Below, in pieces: positions 39,340 to 50,204 of a DNA stretch of 64,000 nt. Positions within the stretch are counted from its first letter, which is position 1; each line of letters starts with the position of its first letter. The notes under the pieces were generated by a model that did no database searches, had not been told where the DNA came from, and was given only the letters and a program-made list of their open reading frames with translations. Both the position numbers and the translations under genes were made by a program. Source of the stretch: Pseudoips prasinana (lineage: Eukaryota > Arthropoda > Insecta > Lepidoptera > Nolidae); contig OX621259.1 in NCBI GenBank assembly GCA_951640165.1, positions 2,232,001-2,296,000 on the forward strand. The letters are read 5' to 3'.

Positions 39340-39723
39340 CATTCAAGGATACTCACCGGACACGGGTGTTTCGTTGAGTATCTGTGCCGGATCGGCCGAG
39401 AAGTGACGACACATTGTCACCATTGCGGGAGCGACCTGGACTCTGTCCAGCATACGCTGGAGGAGTGCCCGGCCTGGGAGGCCGAGAGACGAGTCCTGGT
39501 CGCTGAGATCGGACGGGATCTTTCGCCGCCAGCAGTCGTGTATGCGATGCTGGCTGGCGACTCCACCAAATGGGACGCCGTGGTCTTCTTCTGTGAGGCA
39601 GTTTTGCTGCAGCCGCCGAACGGGATCGAGAACGAGCCGATCCCGTTCGTAGGCGGAGGAGGCGTCGGGGTGGCGGCGCAAGCCGTTAGCCCAACTCCCC
39701 TCGGGGCCGCGGCGGCAGTGTGA
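39340..39723 (+). pseudogene. R1-type LINE ORF2 C-terminus with CCHC motif
   Basis: The frame reads YLCRIGREVTTHCHHCGSDL, then DSVQHTLEECPAWEAERRVL. C-x2-C-x8-H-x4-C (CHHC...H...C, from about 39,415) followed by a CPAW motif is the zinc-knuckle end of R1-clade LINE ORF2. The frame closes in a Gly/Ala/Pro-rich tail. Only this 3' end is present. Long frames on the opposite strand here are shadows. Confidence 0.8.
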
Positions 39724-40135
39724 GAAGTGTCCTCTACTGTCGCCACGTACAAGCAGCTCCGGGAAGACACCGATCTGTTTGTGGCGCAGTCGCTGTGCCG
39801 TACTGGCAGGAGTCGGCAATAGGGGAGGACAATCCAAAGGAGCCCTCCCAGGGTGCGTGTCCCGACCATCTGGGACATGGCGCGAAAGGGGGGTATCGGA
39901 GCAGCATACCCGCGTTCCCAGGACTCCCCCATCAGGCGCCAAGAGAAGTCCACGGCAGGTAGGTTTAGTCGGTGCAAGTGCGACATACCCACCCGCAGAT
40001 ACTTTTTGCGGGTGGCATGCGAAGGCACTTCCCACTACCTTCCCACTACCTTAACAAAAAGAAAAGGCACATTCAAGGACTTTGTTTCTAAGCATCCCTT
40101 GAGAATGGCCCGTGAAGGACTAAAACACGTGTAGC
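39724..40135 (+). repeat. R1-type LINE 3' UTR
   Basis: Non-coding continuation with CAGGCGCCAAGAGAAGTCCACGGCAGG, CGACATACCCACCCGCAG and CTTTTTGCGGGTGGCATG, typical of R1-like 3' UTRs in moths. It ends about 40,060-40,135. Confidence 0.55.
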
Positions 40136-40249
40136 TAGATAAACTTGACAATTAACGGAATAAACACTGCATTTTGATATTGTATTTACATTATGACCGG
40201 CCGTTTGGCGTGGTAGGCTGGGTATAATGGGTAATGGGTCTATATATGT

Positions 40250-42516
40250 ATCTATATAAATAAAAAGAGAAGTCCTGACTGACTGACTGACTCATCAACG
40301 CCCAGCCCAAACCCTTGGCCCTAGAAAGCTGAAATTTTGCACAGATGTTTTCTTTATAATGTAGACAAGGAATAAGGAAGGATTTTCGAAATTCAACCCC
40401 TAAGGGGATAAAACGGGGGTGCGAAGTTAGTATGAAACTTTGCCGTTTTTGAAGTTAGAAGCATGAAAGTTGGTATTTGGCCTTGCAGTTAAAAATAAAA
40501 AATATATGTTTCAAGAATTTTGGAAATTTCACCCCCAAGGCCAAAAAATAGGGGATGTAAGTTTGTACCAAAAAAGTCCCATTTTTTAAGTTAAACGCAT
40601 GAAAATTAGCATTTGGCTTTTTAGTTAAAAATAAAAAATATATATTTCAGGATTTTTGAAAATTCCACCCCGAAGGTCATAAAATAGGGGATGTAAGTTT
40701 GTATGAACAATGCGATATTTTTGAAGTTAAACGCATGAAAATGAGTATTTGGCCTTTCTGTTAAAAATATATAGCATTTATTTCAGGATTTTTGGAAATT
40801 AGATCCCCAAGGGCGAAAAAAAAGGGGATATAATTTTATACTGCCTGACTGACATATCAACGCACAGTCTAAACGGCTGCAGTTAGGACTTGAATTTTGA
40901 CTTTAGTTACCTTTTATGACGTAGGCATCCACTGAAGAAGGGTTTTTGAAAATACCACCCCTAAGGGACTAAAATAAGGGATGAAATATTTTATGCAAGT
41001 GCTTAATTTTGATGTTAAAGGCTTTAGTATATAGACTTGCAGTTAAAAATTAAAATATATATTTCAGGGTTTTTGAATATTCCACCCCCAAGGGCGTAAA
41101 ATTGGGGATGTAAGTTTATATGAAAAAAGTGCCAAGTTTTAAGGTAAACGCATGAAAATTGGTATTTAGCATTACAGTTAAAAATTAAAAGTATGTGTTT
41201 CAGGATTTCCGAGAATTCTACCACGTAGGGTGACAAATAGGGGATGTTTGTATGAAAAATGTGACATTTTTTAAGGTAAACTCATGAAAATTGGTATTTG
41301 ACCTTTCATTTAAAAATATGTATTTCAGGATTTTTGGGAATTCCAGCCCTTTAGGGTGACAAATAGGGGATGGAAGTTTGTATGAAAAATGTGACATTTG
41401 TTAAGGTAAACGCATGAAAATTAGTATTTCGCCTTTCATTTAAACATTATAAATATATCATCAGGACTTTTGGAAATTCCACCCCTAAAGACGACTAAAA
41501 TAGGGATGTAAGTTTGTATGAAAAACTGTTTTTTTTTTGGAGTTAAAAGCATGTAAATTGATATTTCAGTTAAAAATAAAGCAATCAAGGGAATAATTTG
41601 TTGTTAAAAAAGGTAATCCATAACTGATTCAATAGGTCAACACCAAAAATGTACGCCAACTTAAATTATGGAGATATTCATTTCTTATTGCTTAAAATGT
41701 TGTGTTTGTTGTCGTCTAAGTAAAGATTTAGCGTTTTATAAGATTTGTAACTTCCTTTTTTTTGGTATTTTTCATAACATATTAAAAAACGTCAATTTAA
41801 TAAAATTGGGATAAAAAAGTCATTGACCCAAAATTCGAGTTAGCGTAGTATAAATTGTTCGTGTCGAGATGATCGCACCCAAAAAATATCATCTTAATTT
41901 TACTGATCTACAAGTTCACAATTTTGTAACTCGATGGCTTTTATATCGTTTCAGATCGCAGAACTCATTTGACATATCGGTTAAAATAAATAAATGCTTG
42001 AAGTAAAAGGTAGTCCAAAACTGAATCAAAAGATGATCGCCTAAATCTCACCCAAAATATATGCTCAAATCTTAATTTTACCGCTTTACAAGGTTATATT
42101 TTTGTTAGTAGATGGTGTTATCATCGTTTTAGATCGCGCTATGGTTTCGTTCACAAAATGTGATATTAGACCTATCAATGCCGTGGTCGCAACCTAAGCT
42201 AATGGGAGTTACCTTGGTGATTAATGCATCGTTGATTATTATATTACTTTATTTGACTTACCGACTTTACTTAAGGACAATTGATATGTATTCTTTGATA
42301 TTTTTGGGTTTATGATATCGGGTCTTTTTTTTAAATAACAGTAGCAAAGTAGTCTTTAGTTTATTTCTTAACTAGGTTATTTATAGGTTAGGTTTTCTCA
42401 ATATTATATTGCTTATTTCTTTTAAAAGTATTTTTTTTTAGATTAAGCTAGAAGTAAGTAGTTACATTGGTAATCATTCAAAATTGTCGCGGACGAAGTC
42501 GCGGGCACCAGCTAGT
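40250..42516 (+). mobile_element. Large Helitron-like element with internal tandem repeats
   Basis: Left end TCTATATAAATAAAAAGAGAAGTCCTGACTGACTGACTGACTCATCAACGCCC and right end TTGTCGCGGACGAAGTCGCGGGCACCAGCTAGT, again the CTAGT-type terminus. About 40,330-41,580 consists of some ten degenerate units of roughly 100-130 bp. Each unit has TTTCAGGnTTTTTGGAAATTCCACCCC, AAAATAGGGGATGTAAGTTTGTATGAAAAA and GTTAAACGCATGAAAATTnGTATTTGGCCTTTCAGTTAAAAAT. The left GACTGACT run is a short microsatellite. No transposase frame. Confidence 0.6.
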
Positions 42517-43335
42517 GTATTTATAAAACAAAAGTGCTAATGTAGTATAGCAGTTAACTAAATAATGTTCCAGGATATTCTTATATTATTATTATTGTGT
42601 TTCAATTAACTGGCTGAGTGATACTTTCACTATCGCCAAGTGCTTCGATAATTTTCTTCTCAACACTTATTATTAGACGAAACTTATTCAGAATTGGTTA
42701 TGGCAGCCATTTTGATTATAATTTTGCGATAAACGTCAAGTAAAAGTAAATACTCTTAATTGGTTATTTTTTTCTTCAAAATTGGACAAAACATATACTA
42801 CTTTACCGCCACCCTTTCATACTTTGAAATCTGTCAACTCTTTCGGTATGCGCTATAAAAAATATTTGCTATCACAACAAAAGAGTCAAAGTTGATAATT
42901 TTGGGTATTTGTATCGTTCGTTATTAGTGTTATAAGTAGTGTAATGTTATGAGTGAATTGTTTTTATTTAGATTATAAGTTTATTTTAGTTGCCTATCCT
43001 TAATTTTAAAATATGTTTTAAATTATTTATTTATATTTTGTTTTGTTATGTATTAATTTTAAGTTAAATTTTAATATTTTTTTTTTATATATATTTATAT
43101 TACTTTCTATTTAATTTACTATGCCATTGAGGCTTATAGCCTCTATCGGAAGATCAGCGCTGCAGTAATACACCTGTATTGCCGTTAGCTAATGCTGAGA
43201 TGGGGGCCTTTTTTGACTACCAAATTTATTGTATTAATTTAGCAATGTATGGTAAGATTTCTTTTTTGTCAAAAATAAACATTTTTTCATTTCATTTCAT
43301 TTTCATTTCATTCATTTCATTTCATTTACTTTTCT
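42517..43335 (+). repeat. Probable LINE 3' UTR with (TTTCA)n tail
   Basis: CATTGAGGCTTATAGCCTCTATCGGAAGATCAGCGCTGCAGTAATACACC...GCTAATGCTGAGATGGGGGCC and a (TTTCATTTCA)n tail at about 43,285-43,330. The CTATCGAAAGATCAGCGTTACAATAATA piece at 61,924-61,950 is related. The 5' part (42,517-43,120) is AT-rich and unassigned. Confidence 0.4.
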
Positions 43336-43490
43336 TCGGTAAATACATACTTATATAGATAATTACACCCAGAATTAGGACAAACATACATGTTCATGCA
43401 CACAAATATTTGTACCGGGTGGGAATCGAACCCACGACCTCCGGCGTGAAAAGCAAGCATTTGCCAACCACGCCAACAGTCCACGTCTTA
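43336..43490 (-). repeat. SINE family C copy
   Basis: AAATACATACTTATATAGATAATTACACCCAG...AGGACAAACATACATGTTCATGCACACAAATAT and the antisense head GTACCGGGTGGGAATCGAACCCACGACCTCCGGCGTG...CCAACCACGCCAAC. Confidence 0.7.
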
Positions 43491-44524
43491 TATTATGTAA
43501 ATATTATATTTTCTCTCTAAGTAAATGTAAAATTCTTATGAGAAATAAAGAATTATTTTACCGTTAGTCAAACTTTGTCTTTTACGGCGTAAAATTAATT
43601 AATTGTCTGATATTTTTGCATCATTCTTAGTTTTTCTCGCGTTGATTGGTTTATTTGACTCACTAGCTGTATCGTTATTCATCACGATCAAGTGAACAAC
43701 AAAATTTATATCAATACACTGATCAAAACACAAATACTGTGGAGCACTTGCACATATGAGTGAGAATGTAAATGCTTCACAGTCAACTGATGCGAGCCAT
43801 GGGCGCCGCAATATTGGCCGTTGCAATCAATTACGTATTTGATCGTTATGACTCTATTACTATACTGTTAATGAATACTTTTTCATTATTTCCTTTAGCA
43901 GCTCCAAAGCGGGCCTAAACTGATAAAGATTATCCACCAAAAACATTCTGTTAAAAAATAGCCAAGTCTCGATGAAACTGCTTGTTTATCTCTAAAAAGT
44001 AGTGACATCTCTAGACAAAGTTAATCCAAGTCTAAAGTTCCTTACTGCAATTTTATATTTTAATGTAGTGTATCTTGGCCGTTGACTTTTAGACGCTGTA
44101 GATATTGAAAAAATGCTATCGACAATAAAAATCCCATCCAGAGGTTCTCAAACAGGGGCCTGAAAATGCAGAGAAATGGTTCCAGAAAAGGATGGTACGG
44201 CAGTGTTGCTTCGCGCTCGGCTTGGCGGGCGCACTGCCGTACCCACAGTTTACTAACCCGTCTTTTAAATTACCTCAATATCAGTTACAGTAGTGAAAAC
44301 GTGAGTTAGTGGAACACTATCGGGTCACTTGGCAAGATCGCAAAATATGCCGCAATAGCTAAAAATCTAGACGTGTCGGTTTGGCACAAGGTATTACGTT
44401 TTAGAGCTAATATACCCGGACGGAGTGAAATAGATGGTAACTGACATAGTTGGCAGTAATATATTATTTTTATGTTGACCCCTTTAAATATAATAAACGA
44501 TTATTGTTAGCTAGTTTAGTTACA
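43491..44524. other. Mostly unassigned, with a diverged repeat
   Basis: 43,920-44,200 contains pieces of the repeat at 28,840-29,470, partly inverted. A 75-codon minus frame at 43,599-43,826 is not recognised. No exon was found. Confidence 0.35.
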
Positions 44525-44532
44525 GATTCACA

Positions 44533-44757
44533 CACGGTCATCTGATCCCAAACTAAACAGAGCGTGTACTATGGCAACCAGATAACTGATATTCTACATA
44601 ATTATACTACATTTCGTCTGTAAATACATATTTATAGACTTAGGACGAACGGAAATGTTCATGCACACAAATATCTGTCCTGGGTGGGAATCGAACCCAC
44701 GACCGGGACATGAAAGGCAAGTATTTAGCTACCAAACATGCCAACCAACTCATCAAC
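44533..44757 (-). repeat. SINE family C, full copy
   Basis: Tail to head: CATCTGATCCCAAACTAAACAGAGCGTGTACTATGGCAACCAGATAACTGATATTCTACAT, TAAATACATATTTATAGACTTAGGAC, then the antisense tRNA-like head CTGTCCTGGGTGGGAATCGAACCCACGACC. This copy best shows the family's whole structure. It ends about 35 bp before exon 3. Confidence 0.75.
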
Positions 44758-44794
44758 AATAGCATCTAAATAATTTTTGTATCATATTTACCAG

Positions 44795-45002
44795 GAAGAA
44801 AAATTCAAAGTCAAATGCAAAGAGCTGTTGAGTCATGAAAATAACCTGAAGCATCAGCATGCTAGAAGAATAGCAAAGGAACCGCTGCCAAATATCTTCA
44901 AGCAGTATCCGCCAGAGAGGACGGCGGTGCCGCAGTGGAAGTTGGAACACGGACTAATAAACAGAGACGATCTTGTGCCCGGCATTGAGCAGGATGCTGG
45001 AC
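44795..45002 (+). CDS. ASH-domain gene, exon 3
   Basis: Acceptor ATATTTACCAG| and donor GCTGGAC|GTGAGT. 69 codons plus one base, starting in phase 0: EEKFKVKCKELLSHENNLKH, QHARRIAKEPLPNIFKQYPP, ERTAVPQWKLEHGLINRDDL, VPGIEQDAG. The first 25 residues are a charged, probably helical segment. The following V-P-Q-W-x-L...L-I-x-x-D-D-L pattern is reminiscent of DLEC1-type proteins before their first ASH domain (inference). It ends in phase 1. Confidence 0.75.
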
Positions 45003-45054
45003 GTGAGTATCACTAGTTTCGCTTATTTAAAATCTACAACAGCCGTGATCTTCT

Positions 45055-45345
45055 TTTATATCTGATAGCAACCAACGAGCAAGTGAGTCACCTGATGGTA
45101 AGTGATCATCGCCGCTCATGGACACCCGCAACACCAGAGGAGTCGCGGTGCGTTGCCGGCCTGTAAGAGTCAGCAAACAAGTGTTGCTGACCCTTCCCCC
45201 CACCCCAGTGGGCTCTGGCGACCTAACTAACACGCAGACGCAAAATTAAAATGATTAATGTTATTATTAAAATGTCTTCTGTAAGGTGGAGGTACTTCCC
45301 CAGTAAGTCTGCTCTTTGAGCGAATGAACAGTGTGCCCTACCTCT
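45055..45345 (-). repeat. Jockey-like LINE 3' region
   Basis: GAGCAAGTGAGTCACCTGATGGTAAGTGATCATCGCCGC, GAGTCAGCAAACAAGTGTTGCTGACCC and GAAGTACC-type block GGTGGAGGTACTTCCCCAGTAAGTCTGCTCTTTGAGCGAATG. Reverse of 21,790-22,110. Confidence 0.6.
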
Positions 45346-45384
45346 CCTCAATTAATTATATAATGAACTCCATACTAATTGCTT

Positions 45385-45450
45385 ATTGTATGGGCAGTGG
45401 TTACTCCTGTGTCAGAGTTGTGCAAGCCGCCATGAAGACCTTGAAAGATC
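45385..45450 (-). repeat. 5S rRNA-derived SINE tail fragment
   Basis: TATGGGCAGTGGTTACTCCTGTGTCAGAGTTGTGCAAGCCGCC is the antisense tail. A piece of SINE C follows at 45,455-45,545. Confidence 0.55.
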
Positions 45451-45566
45451 TACTTTTCTTTTGTTAATACATACTTATATAAATAATTACACCCAGACTC
45501 AGGACCAACAGGCATATTCATTCACACAAATATCTGTCCTGGGTAAATAAATAAATCAATAATAAA

Positions 45567-45850
45567 AGTTTTTATTCACGTAGACTTTAAAAAAGCGCTT
45601 GTAAATAGTCAGACAATGTTCTTAGTAATATATAATTAATTTATAATTATTTCTAGGTACATAATATAGATATTTAGGTACACGGATTGTAGGAAATAAT
45701 TTACAATAAGATTTATTTTATAACAGTAACGATATTTAGCTAACTTAAATTAAGTTATTGTCAAGGATCGTGTGTAGATTTAACTATCTAAATTTTAGCT
45801 ATATTTTTACTACATATTGTCTGAATGGTTCTGTCTAAATTATAATAAAA
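45567..45850 (+). repeat. Repeat G (LINE-tail-like) fragment
   Basis: AGTTTTTATTCACGTAGACTTTAAAAAAGCGCTTGTAAATAGTCAGACAATG to TTAAGTTATTGTCAAG and ATGGTTCTGTCTAAATTATAATAAA. A SINE C head piece follows at 45,850-45,890. Confidence 0.6.
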
Positions 45851-45919
45851 AGGGTGGGAATCGAACCCACGACATCTGGGGTGAAAAGCAAGGTTTTATT
45901 TAATCGTATGGCCATAGTG

Positions 45920-46150
45920 AATCAGTCTGTCCACAGTGCTGACAGTAGAGTCCGAGTTGTTCAAGCCTCTCAGTAGGGCTCTGCCATGGCTTAACGACTG
46001 TTGTCCTATGACTACACCGGGGACTGACGGCGTAACATGCCCTCTGAAGTACGGAGATGGTCAGAAATTAAACCACTCATAGCTAGCCTAGCTGGTCAAC
46101 CTCGCCGATCACTATGGACCGGTGTCAGCATCTAGCTATGAGCGCCTCTA
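45920..46150 (-). repeat. 5S rRNA-derived SINE copy
   Basis: GAGTCCGAGTTGTTCAAGCC... to CACTCATAGCTAGCCTAGCTGGTCAACCTCGCCGATCACTATGGACCGGTG. The 5S box C region is partly deleted. Confidence 0.55.
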
Positions 46151-46339
46151 CGTCTAACTAAAACAGTCGATAAGTAAATATTGAAAAGTGTACTCCATAA
46201 GACACGTCTATCAAAGATTGGATGGTTGAGATGGTTTATAGAATTGTGCTTTACAATTAATATAGAGGTACAATAAAATAATGATAAGACGTGTTAATAA
46301 TGGCGTTTAATAGAGGACGTGCGTATAGGTACCTTGTAT

Positions 46340-46460
46340 TTATCAGGCCTGTTGATCTTTGAGTGGTTAGAGAACCAGACTGCTAAGCCAAAGGTCGTCG
46401 GTTCGATCAACACCCAGGGAAAATAAATTGTGATGAGCATTATTCATTGTCCTGTGTCTT
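46340..46460 (+). repeat. tRNA-derived SINE fragment
   Basis: GTGGTTAGAGAACCAGACTGCTAAGCCAAAGGTCGTCGGTTCGATCAACACCC holds tRNA-like boxes A and B. A short body (AATAAATTGTGATGAGCATTATTCATTGTCCTGTG) follows. Confidence 0.55.
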
Positions 46461-46494
46461 TATATAATAAATAAATATCTTGGGACTAGTAACA

Positions 46495-46710
46495 ATATAC
46501 TGCCACCTGATCCAAAAAAACCTGTTGTAAAGCAAACAGATAACTGATAAACATACTTATATATTTCTAAATAGACACATATTATACATTGATCAAACAA
46601 CAAATAATAGTATTCATCACACAATTTTTCTCCCAGGTAGGAATCGAACCCACGACCTCTGGCTTAGCAGTCGTAGTCACTAGCCACTCGACCAACCGGC
46701 CGGTCAAAAA
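46495..46710 (-). repeat. SINE family C copy
   Basis: TGCCACCTGATCCAAAAAAACC...AGATAACTGATAAACATACTTATATATTTCTAAATAGACACAT and the antisense head CCCAGGTAGGAATCGAACCCACGACCTCTGGCTTAGCAGTC...CTAGCCACTCGACC. Confidence 0.65.
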
Positions 46711-46939
46711 GTATTTTATATCTAGATATACATGAGTATGTTTATCAGTTGTCTGAGTGCCATAGTATGTACATACATGCTCCGACTAGTTTGGGATCAG
46801 ATGGAAGTGGTTTACATGTTCCAAGATATTTATTTGATAATTTTTTTTTAATAATTATTATTATACAACTACAGATAGTTCTTAAAGCTACGACATAGGC
46901 CCACAAAACTGTTTGTGGACTCAGATGAGTCTCCTTGAA

Positions 46940-47245
46940 GTATCTACATATATGTAAAATGTATGTTATATACTATCTAATAAATATTTCTTTAATAATA
47001 GCTTAAATTTATTTCTATTTGGCTCTTGTCTAATTTCCACAGGCAAACTATTTAGTACATATGGTATTTGTTTCCTTAGTGTCCTATCTCCATAATAATT
47101 ACTGACTCGAGGAACGTCGTACTTACTAGTAGTAATCGACCTAGTGCCGTGATTGTGCGATACGGGTGCTAGGTTAAGCTCCTGATTGCCATGTTGATTT
47201 GTCATTAGTAAATATTTATGTTTTAAGCTTACCGGCAGAATATTG
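46940..47245 (-). pseudogene. LINE RT extreme C-terminus
   Basis: The minus frame reads HNHGTRSITTSKYDVPRVSN, then YYGDRTLRKQIPYVLNSLPV. The pattern T-R-x-x-x-x-x-x-x-x-P-R-x-x-x-x-G-x-R-x-L-x-x-x-x-P-x-x-x-N-S-L-P is the C-terminal domain of CR1/jockey-like ORF2. It is 5'-truncated, with the 3' end pointing to lower coordinates. Confidence 0.7.
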
Positions 47246-47574
47246 CATATTTTGAATATTTTTTTATAATTATCACTACAACTGATTTTAGTTTTATTGT
47301 TGACTAATATTATTTATCGTTTGCATGTACATTTCTGTGCACTGAAGTGGGCGCTCGTAAGTGGGCGTCAAGCTTTCATGGGCGCAGCTCGGGTTTGGTA
47401 ATGGGGGCATCTAGCTGCCCTGGTCCTGGTGCTCGATGTTTCCACTTACAGATCTACTACATATATCGCCAAATCTAAACATATTCTATGGATTTCGTAC
47501 AGGAACTTCGTTCCTGGTGGGTCATTGGTTGTTTTGGCCTTAATTGTAGAGATTTTATTATTGCACTTGAACAG
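47246..47574. other. Intron sequence before exon 4
   Basis: No gene identified. A second acceptor-like TTTCCACTTACAG at 47,451 exists, but its downstream frame meets stops before the exon 4 acceptor. Confidence 0.35.
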
Positions 47575-47710
47575 GTGACACAAGTCTTTGGATAAAGAAC
47601 ATTCTGAACGTGAGCTCATGTGATCTGCGTTCAGACGCGGAACATCGCGCTCCACACATACCGATGCGGTTGATGAAGTATCACGATCATGACACTCTGC
47701 AGTCACTTAG
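47575..47710 (+). CDS. ASH-domain gene, exon 4
   Basis: Acceptor TTGCACTTGAACAG| (weak pyrimidine tract) and donor CACTTAG|GTAAGTG (strong). Two bases complete the Arg left split by exon 3, then DTSLWIKNILNVSSCDLRSD, AEHRAPHIPMRLMKYHDHDT, LQSL and two bases. It enters in phase 1 and leaves in phase 2, exactly what exons 3 and 5 need. The R-A-P-H-I-P-x-R-L-M segment looks conserved, but I cannot name it. A minus-strand open frame across the same bases is a shadow. Confidence 0.65.
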
Positions 47711-47739
47711 GTAAGTGTTCCTGATTTATTTACAGCTGT

Positions 47740-47802
47740 CGAGCCAGTTCCTTTCTTTTTATATTTTTCAAAAAATATAAAATATTGACTAACGTTTTTG
47801 TA
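47740..47802 (+). pseudogene. LINE fragment, left half (split by the LTR element)
   Basis: The plus strand ends in ...LTFL across the TGTA target site, and the frame resumes as YILDSCIFVYKHKS after 51,491. Joining over one TGTA copy restores an uninterrupted frame, so the LINE was present before the LTR insertion. Confidence 0.6.
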
Positions 47803-48156
47803 TGTGGAGGCAGGACGGCTTGAAGGCTCTTCACCACAACTCATCCTCTTATAATTTCATGGGTAGGTGAGGGCGGAACAGAAATAAATTACTTCAAATC
47901 ACAATCAACGTAATTCACAAGAATCACGATTTAATTAGATGTTTAGTGATTACTACAATGTAAAATCAATCAAATGAAATCTTAAAATATCGTGATGGCG
48001 AAGATTCTCAGCGATTCGTCACAAGCGTGGTGCGCGGGCGCCGTCTCGTTCAAAAGTGACTTCAAGATGGCCGCCCACACCACCATCGACAATGACGCTT
48101 CGCTAGGTTGACATTGACAGTCGTGTCAACCTGACGTTTTGACGTAAACGCCGTCA
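47803..48156 (-). repeat. LTR (3' in element orientation)
   Basis: 354 bp, TGTGGAGGCAGGACGG... to ...AAACGCCGTCA. Nearly identical to the other LTR, so the insertion is young. Confidence 0.85.
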
Positions 48157-48378
48157 CGGCCGGACTGACATACGACCGTCCACGGGCGATTTATCTGAAA
48201 CAAACTAAGATAACTGCATAGTCCGTTCGCTCATCCTGACTTAATAATTTTCATCAGTATACAAACACTAAAAACATTTAATAACTTGGACTAACCAGGC
48301 AAGTGTACCGCTTAGTCAACCGTGAGGTGTGACTCGGACTACACTTCAGTAAGACCAGTCGAGAAACGCATTAGATAT

Positions 48379-49662
48379 TAGGTCTTTACCTATGAAATTG
48401 CCGTTCTGCAGTACTGGCCATTTCAAATCAAAATAATTTTTGTTTGGCTAAGAATTCTAATTTCAAATTAATTTTATTTTAAAAACATGGATTCTTTTTT
48501 CCAAAAGTAGTCATTTCTTTATTGATTAGTGTTACATTTTCATCGCATTTCAATCTTTTTCGTCATCATGGATACGTTAAAAATTCGAGTAATTATGGAA
48601 TATGAGTACCGTCGTGGCAGCAACGCGGCACAAGCGGCACGCAACATCAACGACGTTTACGGAGCTAACACTAAACCAACGCACCACCTGTTATTGGTTT
48701 GCTCGCTTCCGTTCTGGAAATTTCGACCTGAAAAATGAACCTCGCGGTCGTCCGAAGACTTTGGTCGACAATGACGAATTAAAGGCGGTTGTGGAAGCTG
48801 ATGATACACAATCTACGGCTGAATTAGCAGCAGCTTTCGACGTTAGCGTCAAAACAATATTGGTCCATTTGCGTCAAATTGGCAAGGTAAAAAAGCTTGA
48901 CAAATGGGTGCCCCACGAACTCAATGATCGCCAGCGCGAAGTACGCGTCGAGACGTGCCTTGCACTGCTCAACAGACACACAAATGAAGGAATTTTGAAC
49001 CGCATTGTTACCTGCGATGAAAAATGGATTCTGTTTGATAACCGCAAGCGCTCAGCAAGTTGGTTGGATCCTGGTTCAGCACCTAAACAATGCCCTAAAC
49101 GAAAACTTACCCCTAGAAAAGTGATGGTCACTGTTTGGTGGTCTAGCGCCGGTGTGATTCATCACAGCTTCTTACCAAACGGGGTGAGCATTACTGCAGA
49201 TGTGTACTGTGAAGAACTGAGCACAATGATGGAGAAGCTGGCGCATCTCCAACCAGCATTGGTCAATCGCTCGTCTCCGCTGCTCCTGCACGACAACGCG
49301 CGACCTCATACTGCACAGCAGACGGTCTCCAAGTTGCAAGAACTGGGGTTGGAAGCTCTCCGTCATCCGCCCTACTCACCAGACCTTGCGCCTACAGACT
49401 ACAACTTTTTCCAGAATTTGGATAACTTCTTGGCGGGAAAAAAATTCAATACCCGAGAGGCAGTACAAAATGCCTTTGAAGAATTTGTTGCCTCCCGTCC
49501 AGCTGATTTCTTTAAGAAGGGCATCAATAAACTGCCACTGCGATGGCAAAGATGCATTGATTGCATGGGTGATTACTTCGATTAATACAAATAAAAAAAT
49601 TCATGAAAAAAATTCGTTTAAATTTTTTCATACAAAACGGCAATTTCATAGGTAAAGACCTA
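48379..49662 (+). mobile_element. mariner transposon, nested in the LTR element
   Basis: Inverted repeats GGTCTTTACCTATGAAATTG at 48,381 and the complement ending at 49,660 match for about 25 bases. TA flanks both ends (48,379-48,380 and 49,661-49,662). Length is 1,280 bp, the usual mariner size. It contains one transposase frame. Confidence 0.92.
48568..49585 (+). pseudogene. mariner transposase, one N-terminal frameshift
   Basis: The natural start is probably the ATG at 48,568 (MDTLKIRVIMEYEYRRGSNA). Around 48,660-48,680 the frame changes, and the rest (TLNQRTTCYWFARFRSGNFD to the stop at 49,585) is open. Helix-turn-helix DNA-binding segments lie in the first third (WFARFRSGNF, then ELAAAFDVSVKTILVHLRQI). 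The catalytic triad is VTCDEKW, LLHDNARPH and APTDYNFF with exactly 34 residues between the second and third Asp, the DD34D signature of mariner. YSPDLAPTDY is intact. Apart from the single shift the copy looks whole. Confidence 0.9.
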
Positions 49663-49714
49663 TTATCATAACTGGCTAGAATTTAGCCCAGACAGCACAT
49701 TTTCGTTCTTGTGA

Positions 49715-49982
49715 ACATCTAGACAAGCCAATCCTAACAAGGATGTGACCCGGACGACACAATTCGTCTTACACTTAGCAGGCAAGCAGCCAGAACAAGT
49801 CAGTCCTCCCGAAGGAACCGACTCGGACGACACAATTCGTCTCGGAAATAGCAAGCGATCATCCATGACAAGTCAGCCCTCTCGAGGCAACTGACTTGGA
49901 CGACACAATTCGTCTCGGATATAGCAAGCGATCATCCATGACAAGTCAGCCCTCTCGAGGCAACCGACTCGGACGATTATTT
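49715..49982 (-). repeat. 73-bp tandem repeats inside the LTR element
   Basis: Three to four diverged units. GCAAGCGATCATCCATGACA recurs at 49,851 and 49,924 (period 73), each followed by AGTCAGCCCTCTCGAGGCAAC and GGACGACACAATTCGTCT. A related piece lies on the other side of the mariner (48,325-48,370). Confidence 0.75.
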
Positions 49983-50204
49983 AAGTATAGCGTTAAATCA
50001 TGATATCATAACGTAAACGACGATTGGGTTGTCCATGAAAAACAACGAAACATTATCGATCTCGATCTGTGTTGAAATTTGTAAGCTACAAGAATAATTA
50101 ACAACATTATTAAACAGTTTTGCTCGAAATTTATAAGCCGTCTGTAGCTTGTGAGCAATCAGCTCATGAGTCATAAGTGAGCAATCAGCTCTAGAAACGT
50201 ATAA

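Noticed and set aside
39343..40035. Minus-strand frames of 203 and 230 codons
   Set aside because: They are shadows of the R1-type LINE on the plus strand. Their composition follows its GC-rich codons, and they have no domains.
47450..47574. Alternative or extra exon after TTTCCACTTACAG (47,451)
   Set aside because: The frame that suits exon 3 meets stops before 47,575, and no good donor is present.
47446..47706. Minus-strand frame of 86 codons
   Set aside because: Plus-strand exon 4 lies here with matching splice phases; the minus frame is its shadow.
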